44,807 nucleotides of DNA from positions 1 through 44,807 of the IMG/VR virus record IMGVR_UViG_3300043395_000200. One strand, 5' to 3'. The notes under the pieces were generated by a model that saw only the letters and a program-made list of their open reading frames with translations, was not told the DNA's origin and did not search any database. Source of the DNA: a virus. The translations under genes and the position numbers were made by a program. Of the stretch, positions 29,758-38,937 are shown piece after piece. The stretch's first letter is position 1, and each line of letters opens with the position of its first letter.

Positions 29758-31470
29758 TTAGGAGATCATACGACTAAATCCTTTGACTTTCTCAAACTTG
29801 AGGACACTTTCAAATCTGTCCTCCATACCAACCTTATGGGAAATGATAAAGACGTTGGCATCTTTGATTACGTAACGGATAATCTTTAGAAAATCTTCTG
29901 TTCCAAATCCATCAAGAGAAGAATCAAACACTTCATCAAGAATTAGAAGGTTTGTATTGGTTGAGTTTTTGAACTTGGCAACTTCTCTCCAAGTGAACAA
30001 AAGTGCCAAGTCGATTCTCTGTTTTTCACCTTCACTGAAAGAAGAATAAGAAAAGTCTTCATGAATAGGAGACTGAACAGTTTCATTAAACTCTTCATCT
30101 AAAGTAAAGTTGATGTAGAAATCCAACATTTGCAGATACCGATTAACTTGTTGATTAATCAGTGGCAGATACTTTTTGATGATTTTGGATTTTACACCAC
30201 TATCTTTCAATAGAGAATATGAAAAGTCATGATACTGAATTAGATCCTTCTTTCCAGACAGATCATCATATACAGATTTTAGATCATTTTTAAATTGTTC
30301 TAGTTTCTCATGTTCAGAATTTCGGTTTGCAAGGTTCTCGGTAATAGTTTGAATTTCAGATTCAAGATTTCGGATTTGTCTCCGTAATCCATTAATCTTA
30401 ATATTGTTTTGAGAAATACCATTAGTTAGTTTTCTAATCTCCTCAGATAGATTATTAAATTGACGCTCTCTCTCTTCTTCCTCTTTAATTGCCTCCTCCA
30501 GTTCTTTATAACCAGATTGCAACTCCTTTGCCTTATCTTGAGCGTCCTTAATTCTATTTAACCGAAACTCTTCTTCGATAGATTGTGTGCAGGTAGGACA
30601 AACCGTATTCTCAGTGAAGAACTTATGTTCTTTAGTAATCGTAGATACTTTCTGAGAGATCTTACCTTTCAGTTGTCCGAGTTTTTTAAGTTTCTCAGCA
30701 TATCCAATAATCTTATCTTGTTCACGAATAAGTTCCCGAAGAGGATCTTCTATAGAACTGTTCTCTTCCAAATAATCACCAATTTCCTTATCCAAATCGG
30801 CAATCTTTTCTTTATTTGCATTTATGTTGGCATTACTAAGATTTTGTAACTCTTCGATAAAGTTCTTTTGCATTTCTACTTTATCTTTCACCGACTCTTT
30901 CTTAAGTTCAAGAGTACGGATTTCTTCTTTCAGAGAACGAATCTTTTCTTTGATGATTACATTCATGGAAGAGAAAATCTTAATATCCAAAAGATCCTCA
31001 ATCACTTCTCTGCGACTTGCGGCAGAGAGTTGCATGAATGGTACAAAGTTGCTACTACCCAGAATTACAATCTGAGTAAATGACTTATAGTTCATCTTGA
31101 GAATAGATTGCTCAAGATACTTTTGCTGATCAATCGCAGAAGAACTTTGATCTAATACAGATCCGTTGCGATAGATCTCAAAGATGTTTGGTTTAATTCC
31201 ACGACGGATCATCCAATCAGTAGAACCAATCTTCAGTTCAATCTCAACAAGACAATCTTTCTCGTTTGTTGTATTGATGAGTTGAGGTTTATTGATCTTA
31301 CGAAAAGCTTTACCAAACAACACGAAACACAGAGCATCAAGAATAGTACTCTTGCCTGCTCCATTATTCCCCACAATCAAGGTGGTTGAGTTTTTATTCA
31401 GTTCAACTTCAGTGAATTGGTTTCCAGTAGAAAGAAAGTTCTTCCAACGGATTTTTTCAAACAATATCAT
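29758..31470 (-). CDS. 46: Recombination endonuclease large subunit, gp46-like (SbcC/Rad50 type)
   Basis: 570 aa (T4 gp46 is 560). Walker A GNNGAGKS (34-41); long coiled coil with a zinc hook CPTC in the middle (around residue 290); ABC signature in SYSSFSEGEKQRIDLALLF and Walker B LLILDEVFDSSLD near the C terminus. With gp47 it processes DNA ends for recombination-dependent replication and degrades host DNA. It overlaps the DUF3110-like gene by 14 bp. Confidence 0.95.
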   Translation of the reverse strand: MILFEKIRWKNFLSTGNQFTEVELNKNSTTLIVGNNGAGKSTILDALCFVLFGKAFRKINKPQLINTTNEKDCLVEIELKIGSTDWMIRRGIKPNIFEIYRNGSVLDQSSSAIDQQKYLEQSILKMNYKSFTQIVILGSSNFVPFMQLSAASRREVIEDLLDIKIFSSMNVIIKEKIRSLKEEIRTLELKKESVKDKVEMQKNFIEELQNLSNANINANKEKIADLDKEIGDYLEENSSIEDPLRELIREQDKIIGYAEKLKKLGQLKGKISQKVSTITKEHKFFTENTVCPTCTQSIEEEFRLNRIKDAQDKAKELQSGYKELEEAIKEEEERERQFNNLSEEIRKLTNGISQNNIKINGLRRQIRNLESEIQTITENLANRNSEHEKLEQFKNDLKSVYDDLSGKKDLIQYHDFSYSLLKDSGVKSKIIKKYLPLINQQVNRYLQMLDFYINFTLDEEFNETVQSPIHEDFSYSSFSEGEKQRIDLALLFTWREVAKFKNSTNTNLLILDEVFDSSLDGFGTEDFLKIIRYVIKDANVFIISHKVGMEDRFESVLKFEKVKGFSRMIS

Positions 31471-31726
31471 TTTCTTTGGGGGGAATCACGATGTCATTAG
31501 GTGTAATGATAACATACTCATGTCCATGCATTTCACAAACATTTACAAGTAGTTCATCATCAATTTCCATTACATGCATTTCAGGATAATCATCTTCTTC
31601 TAACATCATAGCAAACCGAGCAGCATCATCCTCTTCCTCAAAAAGATAAAGAACTTGATCTCCATCTTCGTTGACTACAGAATAAGCACCTTCATCTTCT
31701 CTGCCACTGATTGTTAGGATAAACAT
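31457..31726 (-). CDS. DUF3110-like protein
   Basis: 89 aa. It follows the pattern of the DUF3110 family, which is known mainly from cyanobacteria: SVVNEDGDQVLYLFEEEDDA, RFAMMLEEDDYP, then HEYVIITPNDIVIPPKEN. Function unknown. It is placed directly between gp47 and gp46, overlapping gp46 by 14 bp and abutting gp47. Its likely cyanobacterial kinship supports a cyanobacterial host. Confidence 0.75.
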   Translation of the reverse strand: MFILTISGREDEGAYSVVNEDGDQVLYLFEEEDDAARFAMMLEEDDYPEMHVMEIDDELLVNVCEMHGHEYVIITPNDIVIPPKENDIV

Positions 31727-32767
31727 CTACACTAATTCGCAAGCCTCTTGATATACTTCGGAAATAAGTTTTTGAACGATGGATTTATCCAGTCCAATCT
31801 CTGCTTCCTCTACATATCTATTCAAGATAGAAAGTGTATCTTCTGATTCAAATGCTTCAAACTCTTCATTTTCTTGAATCTGGAAGTTCTCTACAACTTT
31901 GAGTTCAGAAACATTAGAACTATAAAGTTTATCAATAAACTTTTCAAACTTCTTGATGTCTGTTTTTTTGCGAACAATCACTCGGACAATCTTGTTTTGA
32001 TATTCACGAGTGTCAAAAGTTTGATAGTTAGTATCCTCATAGTAAATGTTATAGAACATCCTGTAAGGATTATTCACAGGAGTATGTTCTAAAGTTTCTG
32101 TATCAAAGATACTGAAACCACGAGTATCATTTACATCGTTCCAGTACAACTCATAAGGATTTCCTAAGTAGAAGACTGTTCCGTTGTTCGATCGAGTGTG
32201 ATAGTGTCCCGAGTAGACCCTGGAGAACTTGTCAAATAGTTTGCTCTCCAAACCATGCTCCATGATGATTTGGTTATTAACTCTAAATCCTTGGAGTTCA
32301 AGGTGCCCCATCGCACACGGGCAAGTTGTCTTTTGAATAAGTTTGAGAGTACTTTCCTCATTTTCTTGATTAATCCATGGAATAAAAAGTGTAGGAAGTT
32401 GTCCCAACATTACTTCGGTTGGTTCCGAATATACAGTCACATTATCATACTCACGCAGAAGTAGATCAACCGCATTTACCTGATTTGTGTTTTTGTAGTA
32501 AGCAGTATGATTCCCTACAATTGTATGAACCTTCACTCCCATTTCATGAAGACGATCGTAGTAATTACTTTTAGCCCAAGATAATGCAGAGAAATCAATT
32601 CCTTTACGACTATCAAAAGTATCTCCCATATCTACAACGGTAGTAATCCCTTGCTCTTCGAGTGTAGGGAAAAATACGTCGTTGTAGAACTTTAGGAAAT
32701 AATCGTGAAAGAGTTTAGAATTCTTTCTTGCACCAAAGTGCTGATCTGTAATAATTGCTACTTTCAT
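31727..32767 (-). CDS. 47: Recombination endonuclease small subunit, gp47-like (SbcD/Mre11 type)
   Basis: 346 aa (T4 gp47 is 339). Calcineurin-like phosphoesterase motifs are complete: DQHFGARKN, VDMGDTFDSRK, VGNHTAYY, GHLELQGF and YSGHYHTRS, giving the two-metal site. It is the nuclease partner of gp46. It ends adjacent to the DUF3110-like gene and starts directly after gp55. Confidence 0.96.
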   Translation of the reverse strand: MKVAIITDQHFGARKNSKLFHDYFLKFYNDVFFPTLEEQGITTVVDMGDTFDSRKGIDFSALSWAKSNYYDRLHEMGVKVHTIVGNHTAYYKNTNQVNAVDLLLREYDNVTVYSEPTEVMLGQLPTLFIPWINQENEESTLKLIQKTTCPCAMGHLELQGFRVNNQIIMEHGLESKLFDKFSRVYSGHYHTRSNNGTVFYLGNPYELYWNDVNDTRGFSIFDTETLEHTPVNNPYRMFYNIYYEDTNYQTFDTREYQNKIVRVIVRKKTDIKKFEKFIDKLYSSNVSELKVVENFQIQENEEFEAFESEDTLSILNRYVEEAEIGLDKSIVQKLISEVYQEACELV

Positions 32768-33262
32768 TCAGTAACGAAGTTTAGAGTGGACTGCATCCTT
32801 GATAGAATTATAGTCGGAGTAGTCTGATCCGTCAACACTTCCACTGTCAAAGACCTGATCAAATCCTGTCCTTTCCAGAATCTTGTTCTTGATCTCCAGT
32901 TGCTTCTTTTCTTTCTGAATGCGTCTCAGGAATGCGTAGTGAATAATCTGAGTGAAGTAAGCAAAAGGATTCTGAGATTTCTCTGGATTGAAGTTGTGAA
33001 TATACTGAACACAATTTTCAATACCATCAGAAATCATGTCCTCTTTGAACATGTAATTGACAAAATTTGGTTTGAATGATAAATGATTAGCAATCTTTAA
33101 GAAACATTCTCCAATATATCTGGGAATTTGTGGCTTTGGATTACCTTTGATCTTGGCAATCTCAATATCTTCACGATATCTAATGAGTGCGGCAAGAAAC
33201 TCTTTGTTGTTTACGTAATGCTCTGACCTCTTTCTTTTGGTCATAACTGCTGTCGTTATCAT
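32768..33262 (-). CDS. 55: Late-transcription sigma factor, gp55-like
   Basis: 164 aa (T4 gp55 is 185). It directs host RNA polymerase to TATAAATA-type late promoters with help from the gp45 clamp. Family features: HYVNNKEFLAALIRYRED, MISDGIENCVQYIHNFNPEKSQNPFAYFTQIIHYAFLRRI (split here as the -10-reading sigma2-like region) and a basic stretch after it. ATG 33262 is used; ATG 33244 is a second option. The early promoter at 33287-33315 lies just upstream. The late promoter boxes listed in this window are its expected targets. Confidence 0.94.
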   Translation of the reverse strand: MITTAVMTKRKRSEHYVNNKEFLAALIRYREDIEIAKIKGNPKPQIPRYIGECFLKIANHLSFKPNFVNYMFKEDMISDGIENCVQYIHNFNPEKSQNPFAYFTQIIHYAFLRRIQKEKKQLEIKNKILERTGFDQVFDSGSVDGSDYSDYNSIKDAVHSKLRY

Positions 33263-33286
33263 TAGGTTAACTCATAATATGTATGA

Positions 33287-33315
33287 ATTATAGCACTTAT
33301 CCAAATAGTTGACAA
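33287..33315 (-). promoter_or_regulatory. Early sigma70-type promoter for 55-47-46
   Basis: Minus strand: -35 TTGTCA (33310-33315), 17-bp spacer, perfect -10 TATAAT (33287-33292); start near 33280, 18 nt before the gp55 ATG at 33262. Confidence 0.82.
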
Positions 33316-33364
33316 GGTATCAAATACTGTGTAGAATACCTTTGTTGGGTTTGAAGATCAGGAT

Positions 33365-33757
33365 TTAGCTATCTTTAAAGAGTTTCTCTAAGATCTCTTT
33401 AGCATCATTAACGTTAGCAAGATATCCCATCTTACGAGAGATCTTTGCCTGATTCTTTCTTGTTTTATCAGATTCTCTACAATAAGTCTGGTACATAGAA
33501 ATCATTTCAATATCAGAAGATTCGGTCATCGTAAGAACATCATCAAGGTTAATGATGAACATATCTTCTGTAGTTGTTTTTAACCAAGGTTCTATCTTGT
33601 ATCCCATCACACCAGTTCTTCCTTTTATCTCAGCAACGATAATAGGATTGGATACTAACAAGAGAGTTCTATCTTCTTCTTCAGTAGCAGCTACCTTTGC
33701 GAAGATTTCCTCTCCTGTTTTTAACTTGAGTGTGCAGTAAAAATCATCTTCTATCAT
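33365..33757 (-). CDS. Sm-like (LSm-fold) protein, copy 3
   Basis: 130 aa. The core TLKLKTGEEIFAKVAATE, then NPIIVAEI, IEPWLKTT and MFIINLDDVLTM parallels the two Sm-like proteins at 18740-19292. The C-terminal 50 residues form a charged helical tail (SDKTRKNQAKISRKMGYL). It overlaps uvsW by 4 bp and is followed by the 55-47-46 promoter. Its tail and position differ from the other two, so the three are likely paralogues with separate roles. Confidence 0.7.
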   Translation of the reverse strand: MIEDDFYCTLKLKTGEEIFAKVAATEEEDRTLLLVSNPIIVAEIKGRTGVMGYKIEPWLKTTTEDMFIINLDDVLTMTESSDIEMISMYQTYCRESDKTRKNQAKISRKMGYLANVNDAKEILEKLFKDS

Positions 33758-35229
33758 TTGTTCTTTAATTGAATAGTGATTATCTCATAATTGAACTGTT
33801 CTTCATTATAGATTTTAACTCTTTCTATGAAATGATTAAGTGTATAGTTTTTTCTTGATTTGAATGTACAATCATCAGCAATATCGTAAAGAGCTGCTTT
33901 TGTTTTGTTTTTTCCTTTTCTAAGTACTCTTCCGATTGACTGAAGATTTCTGATTCTGGATTTGCTCGGAGATGCAAAAATTACATTATGGAGATTTTTA
34001 ATATTGATGCCAGTACTAAAAGTGCCATAAGAAGCAACGATAACTGCATTATTTTCTCTTTCAGTAATCTCTCTCACAAGTTCTCGTTCTTCAGCATCAA
34101 CACCACCATGAACGAAAAATACTTTACGATCATCCCGATTAAATTTATTTATCATCTCATAAAGAACTGCTCCATGTGCTTCTACTCGTGAAAACAGAAC
34201 AAGAGTATTCCCTTTAAGATCTAAAGATAGATTAGTGATGAATTTATTTCTTTGCTCATGAGAGATAAGATATTGAATCTCATCCTCATAAGTTTCGAAC
34301 TTTTGTGGTGGATGCTTGAGAACAAGACATCTAATATCCAACTGAGAGAGGTGTCCCTGCTCCATTAACTCGGATGTTTTAGTCACTTTGTATGATGGAC
34401 CAAATAATCCTTCCAGAACCCATTTGTGAGTCTGTGTGCCGTCAAGTGTTCCAGTAAATCCAAAACGATACTTAGCATGATGCAACTTGGACATAATTGC
34501 TATCAGTGATTTGCTCTTGAACAAATGAGCTTCATCACCTATAATAACACCATAATCCTCAAAGAAAGAACGATCTAACTTATAAACAGATTGCCAGGTT
34601 GTAATCGTAACTGCATGTTCGTTCGTCTTCTCCCTACCAGAATAAATCTTGTGGCAATATGAATCAGCATTCCAACCGTAGTCTTGGAAATCCTTGTACA
34701 TCTGCTCTACCAAAGATGTCGTCGGAACAATTAAAAGAATTTTTTGTCCTTTATCTACATAATACCTTACGAGGGAATAAATCATCAAGGATTTTCCTGA
34801 GGCAGTGGGTGATATCAATAATTTTCGGTTATGTCGTAGAGCATCGTATACTCCCTCTATTTGATACTCCCGTGGAGAATGAGCACAAATAGATTTCATG
34901 TAATCTTTTACGCCTTCGTAAGATATCTCTTCATTTACTTCGAAGGGTAATCCATAAAACTTATTGGATTCGAATCTATACTTATATCCATATTGACTAC
35001 AGAAAGATACAATTTTATCCAGCAATCCGACATAGATCTGTTTAGATCTCATATCGAATAAATGTATCTCTCCGTTCCAGTTTCTCCCACGATACTGAGG
35101 CATAAACTTTGCATTAGGAACCTCAAACTTAAAGTGATCTCTAAGTTCATATTCAATATGAGGTTGTGTTTGTATTCTTAAAAAAACTTCATTTGACTTA
35201 GAAATCACCAAATCTGCATTATCAACCAT
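33754..35229 (-). CDS. uvsW: RNA-DNA / branch-migration helicase UvsW
   Basis: 491 aa (T4 UvsW is 503). It unwinds R-loops and branched DNA, driving the switch from origin- to recombination-dependent replication. An N-terminal substrate-binding domain (1-110) is followed by SF2 motifs: Walker A SPTASGKS, DEAH (GDEAHLF), SAT-like GFTGTLDG and motif VI QSIGRVLRKG. It overlaps uvsY by 8 bp and the Sm-like gene by 4 bp. Confidence 0.95.
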   Translation of the reverse strand: MVDNADLVISKSNEVFLRIQTQPHIEYELRDHFKFEVPNAKFMPQYRGRNWNGEIHLFDMRSKQIYVGLLDKIVSFCSQYGYKYRFESNKFYGLPFEVNEEISYEGVKDYMKSICAHSPREYQIEGVYDALRHNRKLLISPTASGKSLMIYSLVRYYVDKGQKILLIVPTTSLVEQMYKDFQDYGWNADSYCHKIYSGREKTNEHAVTITTWQSVYKLDRSFFEDYGVIIGDEAHLFKSKSLIAIMSKLHHAKYRFGFTGTLDGTQTHKWVLEGLFGPSYKVTKTSELMEQGHLSQLDIRCLVLKHPPQKFETYEDEIQYLISHEQRNKFITNLSLDLKGNTLVLFSRVEAHGAVLYEMINKFNRDDRKVFFVHGGVDAEERELVREITERENNAVIVASYGTFSTGINIKNLHNVIFASPSKSRIRNLQSIGRVLRKGKNKTKAALYDIADDCTFKSRKNYTLNHFIERVKIYNEEQFNYEIITIQLKNK

Positions 35230-35659
35230 ATCCTGCCTGGAACTTAATTACTTCAATCGCATTCTTTATTTGATAAGTTCTGTTCTGAATCATCTTGAGA
35301 ATGCTCTCAATATAATTTAGCATAGTTTCATAGTAGTCAATTTTGAGGCAGACTTGAGACAACTTTTCATCAGCATCAAGGTATTTCTGAAGAGTTTCCT
35401 TGTCACGAATCTTTTTGGGAAATGGATTCTCCACATAAACATCGGGATCTGCTTTTCCAGTATAATACTCATAACGATCGTGTCTGATATTTTTTCTTTG
35501 TTGTTCTGCTTTCTTTTTGAGAAGAACGATGTTATTGTACAAATCAAAATACTTTGAATGTAGAACTGGAATATTTAAAGATTCTGTATGCAAGTTATCG
35601 GGATCAATCTTTGAATCTTCCTCCCACATTTTTTGGATCATATCCAAGTCAAAATTCAT
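35222..35659 (-). CDS. uvsY: Recombination mediator UvsY
   Basis: 145 aa (T4 UvsY is 137). It helps UvsX displace ssDNA-binding protein. Helical, with family-like start NFDLDMIQKMWEEDSKID and a basic central HSKYFDLYNNIVLLKKKAEQ region. It overlaps the tail-tube-fold gene by 4 bp and uvsW by 8 bp. Confidence 0.88.
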   Translation of the reverse strand: MNFDLDMIQKMWEEDSKIDPDNLHTESLNIPVLHSKYFDLYNNIVLLKKKAEQQRKNIRHDRYEYYTGKADPDVYVENPFPKKIRDKETLQKYLDADEKLSQVCLKIDYYETMLNYIESILKMIQNRTYQIKNAIEVIKFQAGYG

Positions 35660-36219
35660 AATGGATTATCCGCATTATCAACTATATTGTAGATAGTATA
35701 CTTGAAAGTAACCTCTGCAGTCAAATAATCGATGTCACTATCAGTAGCATCAAACTGAAGATCTGTCAAAGAATATGGAAATACATCTAAGAATTTAACT
35801 TTGAAGTTTGAGTTATTTGAACTGGTAAGAATTGAAAGAGTAGCATCGGAATATAAATTCATCTGCGACTTTTCTTGTAAATTCATATTTGGATTTGATC
35901 TTTGCCATGCATAAATCTCATCCAAACTTTCTGGATATCCAATACCACGAATCCAGTTTTGAATTTCCATGTAGTTTTCAAGATTCTCATCAACAAGAAA
36001 TCTAAGAGTTAGGTCATTAAACTGAACCTTATCTCCAGGAATATCAATATCCTTGAGATACGTTGATTGAACTGCCACTCCCAAAGTCATTCCCGGAATA
36101 TTTGCTGAGTTTCCAAAGAATGCTACTTTTGGTGCTCTGTTTAATGTAAACTTAAATCCTACAGGAGATAGAAAGTTTCTATTCTGTATCTGATTCTTAT
36201 ATGCGTTTGTGACTGCCAT
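35656..36219 (-). CDS. Tail-tube-fold protein (gp3/gp19/gp54-like)
   Basis: 187 aa. A tail-tube pattern: IPGMTLGVAVQSTYLKDIDI, DLTLRFLVDENLENYMEIQNW and the final strands LDVFPYSLTDLQFD and LTAEVTFKYTIYNI. Similar segments occur in gp19 (44049-44663) and in T4 gp54. In cyanophages the gene following gp23 is usually assigned to gp3, the tail-completion protein, so this may be it; a tube-initiator role is the alternative. A late promoter TCTAAATA at 36229-36236 sits between the gp23 terminator and its ATG. Confidence 0.75.
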   Translation of the reverse strand: MAVTNAYKNQIQNRNFLSPVGFKFTLNRAPKVAFFGNSANIPGMTLGVAVQSTYLKDIDIPGDKVQFNDLTLRFLVDENLENYMEIQNWIRGIGYPESLDEIYAWQRSNPNMNLQEKSQMNLYSDATLSILTSSNNSNFKVKFLDVFPYSLTDLQFDATDSDIDYLTAEVTFKYTIYNIVDNADNPL

Positions 36220-36228
36220 TTTTTGAAT

Positions 36229-36236
36229 TATTTAGA
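36229..36236 (-). promoter_or_regulatory. Late promoter box, TCTAAATA variant
   Basis: TCTAAATA on the minus strand, directly after the U-run of the gp23 terminator and 10 bp before the ATG at 36219; short, but it is the only candidate promoter for this late gene. Confidence 0.5.
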
Positions 36237-36237
36237 T

Positions 36238-36263
36238 AAAAAAAGGGGTCCTTTCGGACCCCT
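36238..36263 (-). terminator. Strong intrinsic terminator after gp23
   Basis: Minus-strand stem AGGGGTCC (loop GAAA) GGACCCCT followed by seven T. Confidence 0.95.
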
Positions 36264-36283
36264 GAGAACCTTTGTGAATTAGA

Positions 36284-37717
36284 TCACATGAGGTTCTTAA
36301 CAGCAACTCTTCTGTAGTAACGGTTGCTGTTGACACGCAGACGACCGAGACCCTGGGTAGTACCTTCTGCAAATGGGTTTGCAACGATACCATAACGGGT
36401 CTTAAAGCCGATCTTAGGCTGGAAGGTGTTCTCACCAACGGCACGTACCATCTGGAGAGGAACGTATGGGCAATAGAACAGACCAGCATCATATGCACTA
36501 GAACCTTTATAACCAACAACGTAGTACTGGTTGGATCCTTGTGCGAGACCACCGTTATCGGCAGCAAGGTTTGCCGAATATGGGTCGATGTATACTCTGT
36601 ACTTACCTTGGATAGTACCAGCAAAAGTGTTGCCAGTATCATCAACGTTCAGGTTAGCATTCAGAGCAGGGGTGTAATCGAGAACACCAGCCATGGTCAG
36701 TGCTGAAGCAACGTCAGCAGAGCACATGATGATGTTACCCTTTCCACGACGAGTTCTCTGAGCAATTCTGTTAGCATCTCTTTCGATTTGGAACAGAAGA
36801 CCCTTGAACTTCTCAACTGACCAACGACCGTTGGAGTCGATATCGAGGTCGAATACACCAGCAGTTGCGGTATTTTCTACAGCACCCTGTTCAGCAATCT
36901 TGTAGATGGTTCTGATAACTTCACGGTTGATCTCAGCAAGAATCTCGGTTGAGAGAATGTTTGCGAGTTCAGCCTCAGCATTCAGACCATGAATTGCCTT
37001 CAGGTCTTGTGCCAGTTCGAGTGAGTACTCAGCCTTCAGTGCTCTGGACTTTGCAGTTACGGTGACTTTCTCGATCGAGAATGCCATCTGGTTGAACTGA
37101 TCACCAGCAGCACCGCCGAGGTTCTCAGCATCACCAGTTACCATGCCCTGACCAACATTATATGCGGTCGAGGTTGCGGTTCCAACTGGGTTCAGGATTG
37201 AAGGGTTGGTTCCTGACTGAGTAGTAGTACCCAGACCAACAGCAGCATCAGAGAATCCTGCAGTTTCATCGAGTCCGTCGTCCTGACCAGAGAATGAAGT
37301 ATCTACTTCGTTGAAGAATGCTTCATTTCCGCTCTGGTTGTTGTAGCGGGAACGCATCGCAAAGATGAGTCCAGTAGGACCACTCATGGGTTGAACGCCA
37401 GCCAGGTCATATGCGACCAGATTTGGCATAGAACGTCTGATCAGTGAGATCAGAACGGGGTCGAAACCTGCGGTAGGACCAGCAGCTGCTGAACCAGCAC
37501 CGAAACCACCTGAACCACCAGCAGCATTAGCTGAGTTGGTTGGTGATTCCATCAGGTTGAATCCACTGCCAAAAGCAGCTTCTTCTCTTAAGAATTTTTC
37601 TTGGTTTTCGAGCAGGACGGCGGTTACCGCTCTACGATGGGAATCTTTGATTGGATCAAGACCCTCATAGTTGAGGAGTGGTGCCCACTTTTCCTGCAGA
37701 TGCTCGGAATGGAACAT
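36284..37717 (-). CDS. 23: Major capsid protein gp23-like
   Basis: 477 aa (T4 521). A HK97-type head protein: IRRSMPNLVAYDLAGVQPMS (about 93-112), ALKAEYSLELAQDLKAIHGL, RGKGNIIMCSADVASAL and an end YYRRVAVKNLM all match the family. A gp21-type cleavage site is likely after E57 in NLME-SPTN, releasing a mature N terminus beginning near the Gly-rich ANAAGGSGGF (63-72). The same Gly-rich segment is found in the 65-aa protein at 6841-7038. The transcript ends in a strong terminator; no TATAAATA box is seen directly before the gene, so it probably reads from the gp22 promoter. Confidence 0.97.
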   Translation of the reverse strand: MFHSEHLQEKWAPLLNYEGLDPIKDSHRRAVTAVLLENQEKFLREEAAFGSGFNLMESPTNSANAAGGSGGFGAGSAAAGPTAGFDPVLISLIRRSMPNLVAYDLAGVQPMSGPTGLIFAMRSRYNNQSGNEAFFNEVDTSFSGQDDGLDETAGFSDAAVGLGTTTQSGTNPSILNPVGTATSTAYNVGQGMVTGDAENLGGAAGDQFNQMAFSIEKVTVTAKSRALKAEYSLELAQDLKAIHGLNAEAELANILSTEILAEINREVIRTIYKIAEQGAVENTATAGVFDLDIDSNGRWSVEKFKGLLFQIERDANRIAQRTRRGKGNIIMCSADVASALTMAGVLDYTPALNANLNVDDTGNTFAGTIQGKYRVYIDPYSANLAADNGGLAQGSNQYYVVGYKGSSAYDAGLFYCPYVPLQMVRAVGENTFQPKIGFKTRYGIVANPFAEGTTQGLGRLRVNSNRYYRRVAVKNLM

Positions 37718-37764
37718 TTGCGTTTTACCTATTGTGAATGTTTACGTTTGATTTAATCTTAAAT

Positions 37765-38889
37765 TCAGTTCTTAGCAACAGCCTGAAGAGTTCTCAGATA
37801 TGCAGCCATCGGACCCGAAACGGATTCGGTTGAATGGTCTACACCTTCAGAAAGAGTTTCAGTATGTGCTTTTGGAGTTTTGTTTGCTGGGAAATATGAT
37901 TCCTTCAGCATCTCCAGTTTCTCACGATATTCTTCTTCACTTTCAAACTCAACACTTTCGGCAAGTGAAGCGAGCTTCTCTTTCTGAGTGGTTGCGAGAC
38001 CCTCGGAAATCTCATCAAAGATCCCATCAGCAACCGACTCTGCAAGACGATTGTTGAGGAGGATATTTTTCTCAATTTGCTCGTTGAGTTTTGTCTCCAT
38101 GTCATCAAGTTTTTCTACCATGCTCTCAAGAACATCATATTTATCTTCAGGGATTGATACATAATGTGCTTCAAAAAGTTCCTTCATGCCTGAGAGGAAA
38201 CTCTCAGTCATTTCGGATTTCAGTCCTTGCTCAACTACCAGTTCATTTTCGGTGAACCATTCGTCGGCAACGTACTCAAGATAAGAGTCAACTCTTTCCT
38301 TGAGTGCTTCTTTAATTACTTCTACTTCCTCTACGAGTTTTTCCTCGTATTGGACTTCGAGTGCTTCCTTAATCTCAGTTACCTTTGACTTAAGAGCAGC
38401 CTCGAAAATGGTCTTGGCTTTTTCTTTAAACTCTTCGGAGAGTTCTTCACCACCAAGCAGAGCATTAACATCTTCTTCGATGTCAACTTGCTCTTCCATT
38501 TTCTTTTTCTTCTTACCACCCTCTTCTTCTTCCTCCTCTTCCTCTTCTTCTTCCTCCTCTTCCTCGTGCTTGGCTTCTAAGAGTTCTTCATCTTCATCAT
38601 AATCTGCATCCTCTTTATGAAGACCCTTCATAGGATCAGCACCTTTTGCTCCCTTATTTACAACATCTCTTACTTGCTTAAGAGTTGCTCCAGGAGTTTT
38701 CAGCTTTGCTGAATCGTCATCTGATCTATAGTTTTCTGGGGTAGGACCACCCAGATCTTCGACATTACCCAGTTGCGTTCCTGGATCTGCCATGTGAGGC
38801 ATCGCTTCTGCCGCCTTTGCGTTAGCATTTACAGCGGTTTTGGATTGCTTTGTGCCTACTTCCATTTCTTGTAAATCTCCACGAGACAT
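37765..38889 (-). CDS. 22: Prohead core scaffold protein gp22-like
   Basis: 374 aa (T4 269). A highly charged helical scaffold, degraded by gp21 during head maturation. It contains an uninterrupted glutamate run of about 15 residues ending in GGKKKKK (about residues 108-131), and acidic coiled-coil segments after it. LxE motifs (for example ALLGGEE, TLSEG) are plausible cleavage points. Start ATG 38889 with GGAG 9 nt upstream; late promoter TATAAATA at 38928-38935. Confidence 0.9.
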   Translation of the reverse strand: MSRGDLQEMEVGTKQSKTAVNANAKAAEAMPHMADPGTQLGNVEDLGGPTPENYRSDDDSAKLKTPGATLKQVRDVVNKGAKGADPMKGLHKEDADYDEDEELLEAKHEEEEEEEEEEEEEEEGGKKKKKMEEQVDIEEDVNALLGGEELSEEFKEKAKTIFEAALKSKVTEIKEALEVQYEEKLVEEVEVIKEALKERVDSYLEYVADEWFTENELVVEQGLKSEMTESFLSGMKELFEAHYVSIPEDKYDVLESMVEKLDDMETKLNEQIEKNILLNNRLAESVADGIFDEISEGLATTQKEKLASLAESVEFESEEEYREKLEMLKESYFPANKTPKAHTETLSEGVDHSTESVSGPMAAYLRTLQAVAKN

Positions 38890-38923
38890 TTGAACTCTCC
38901 GTTTAACCTTTAGTTATAAACTA

Positions 38924-38935
38924 TATTTATTTATA
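38924..38935 (-). promoter_or_regulatory. Double late promoter box before gp22
   Basis: Overlapping TATAAATA (38928-38935) and AATAAATA (38924-38931) on the minus strand, about 35-39 bp before the gp22 ATG. Confidence 0.75.
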
Positions 38936-38937
38936 AT

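Noticed and set aside
38300-38602. 100-aa Ser-rich frame on the plus strand
   Set aside because: It is the antisense of the polyglutamate region of gp22.
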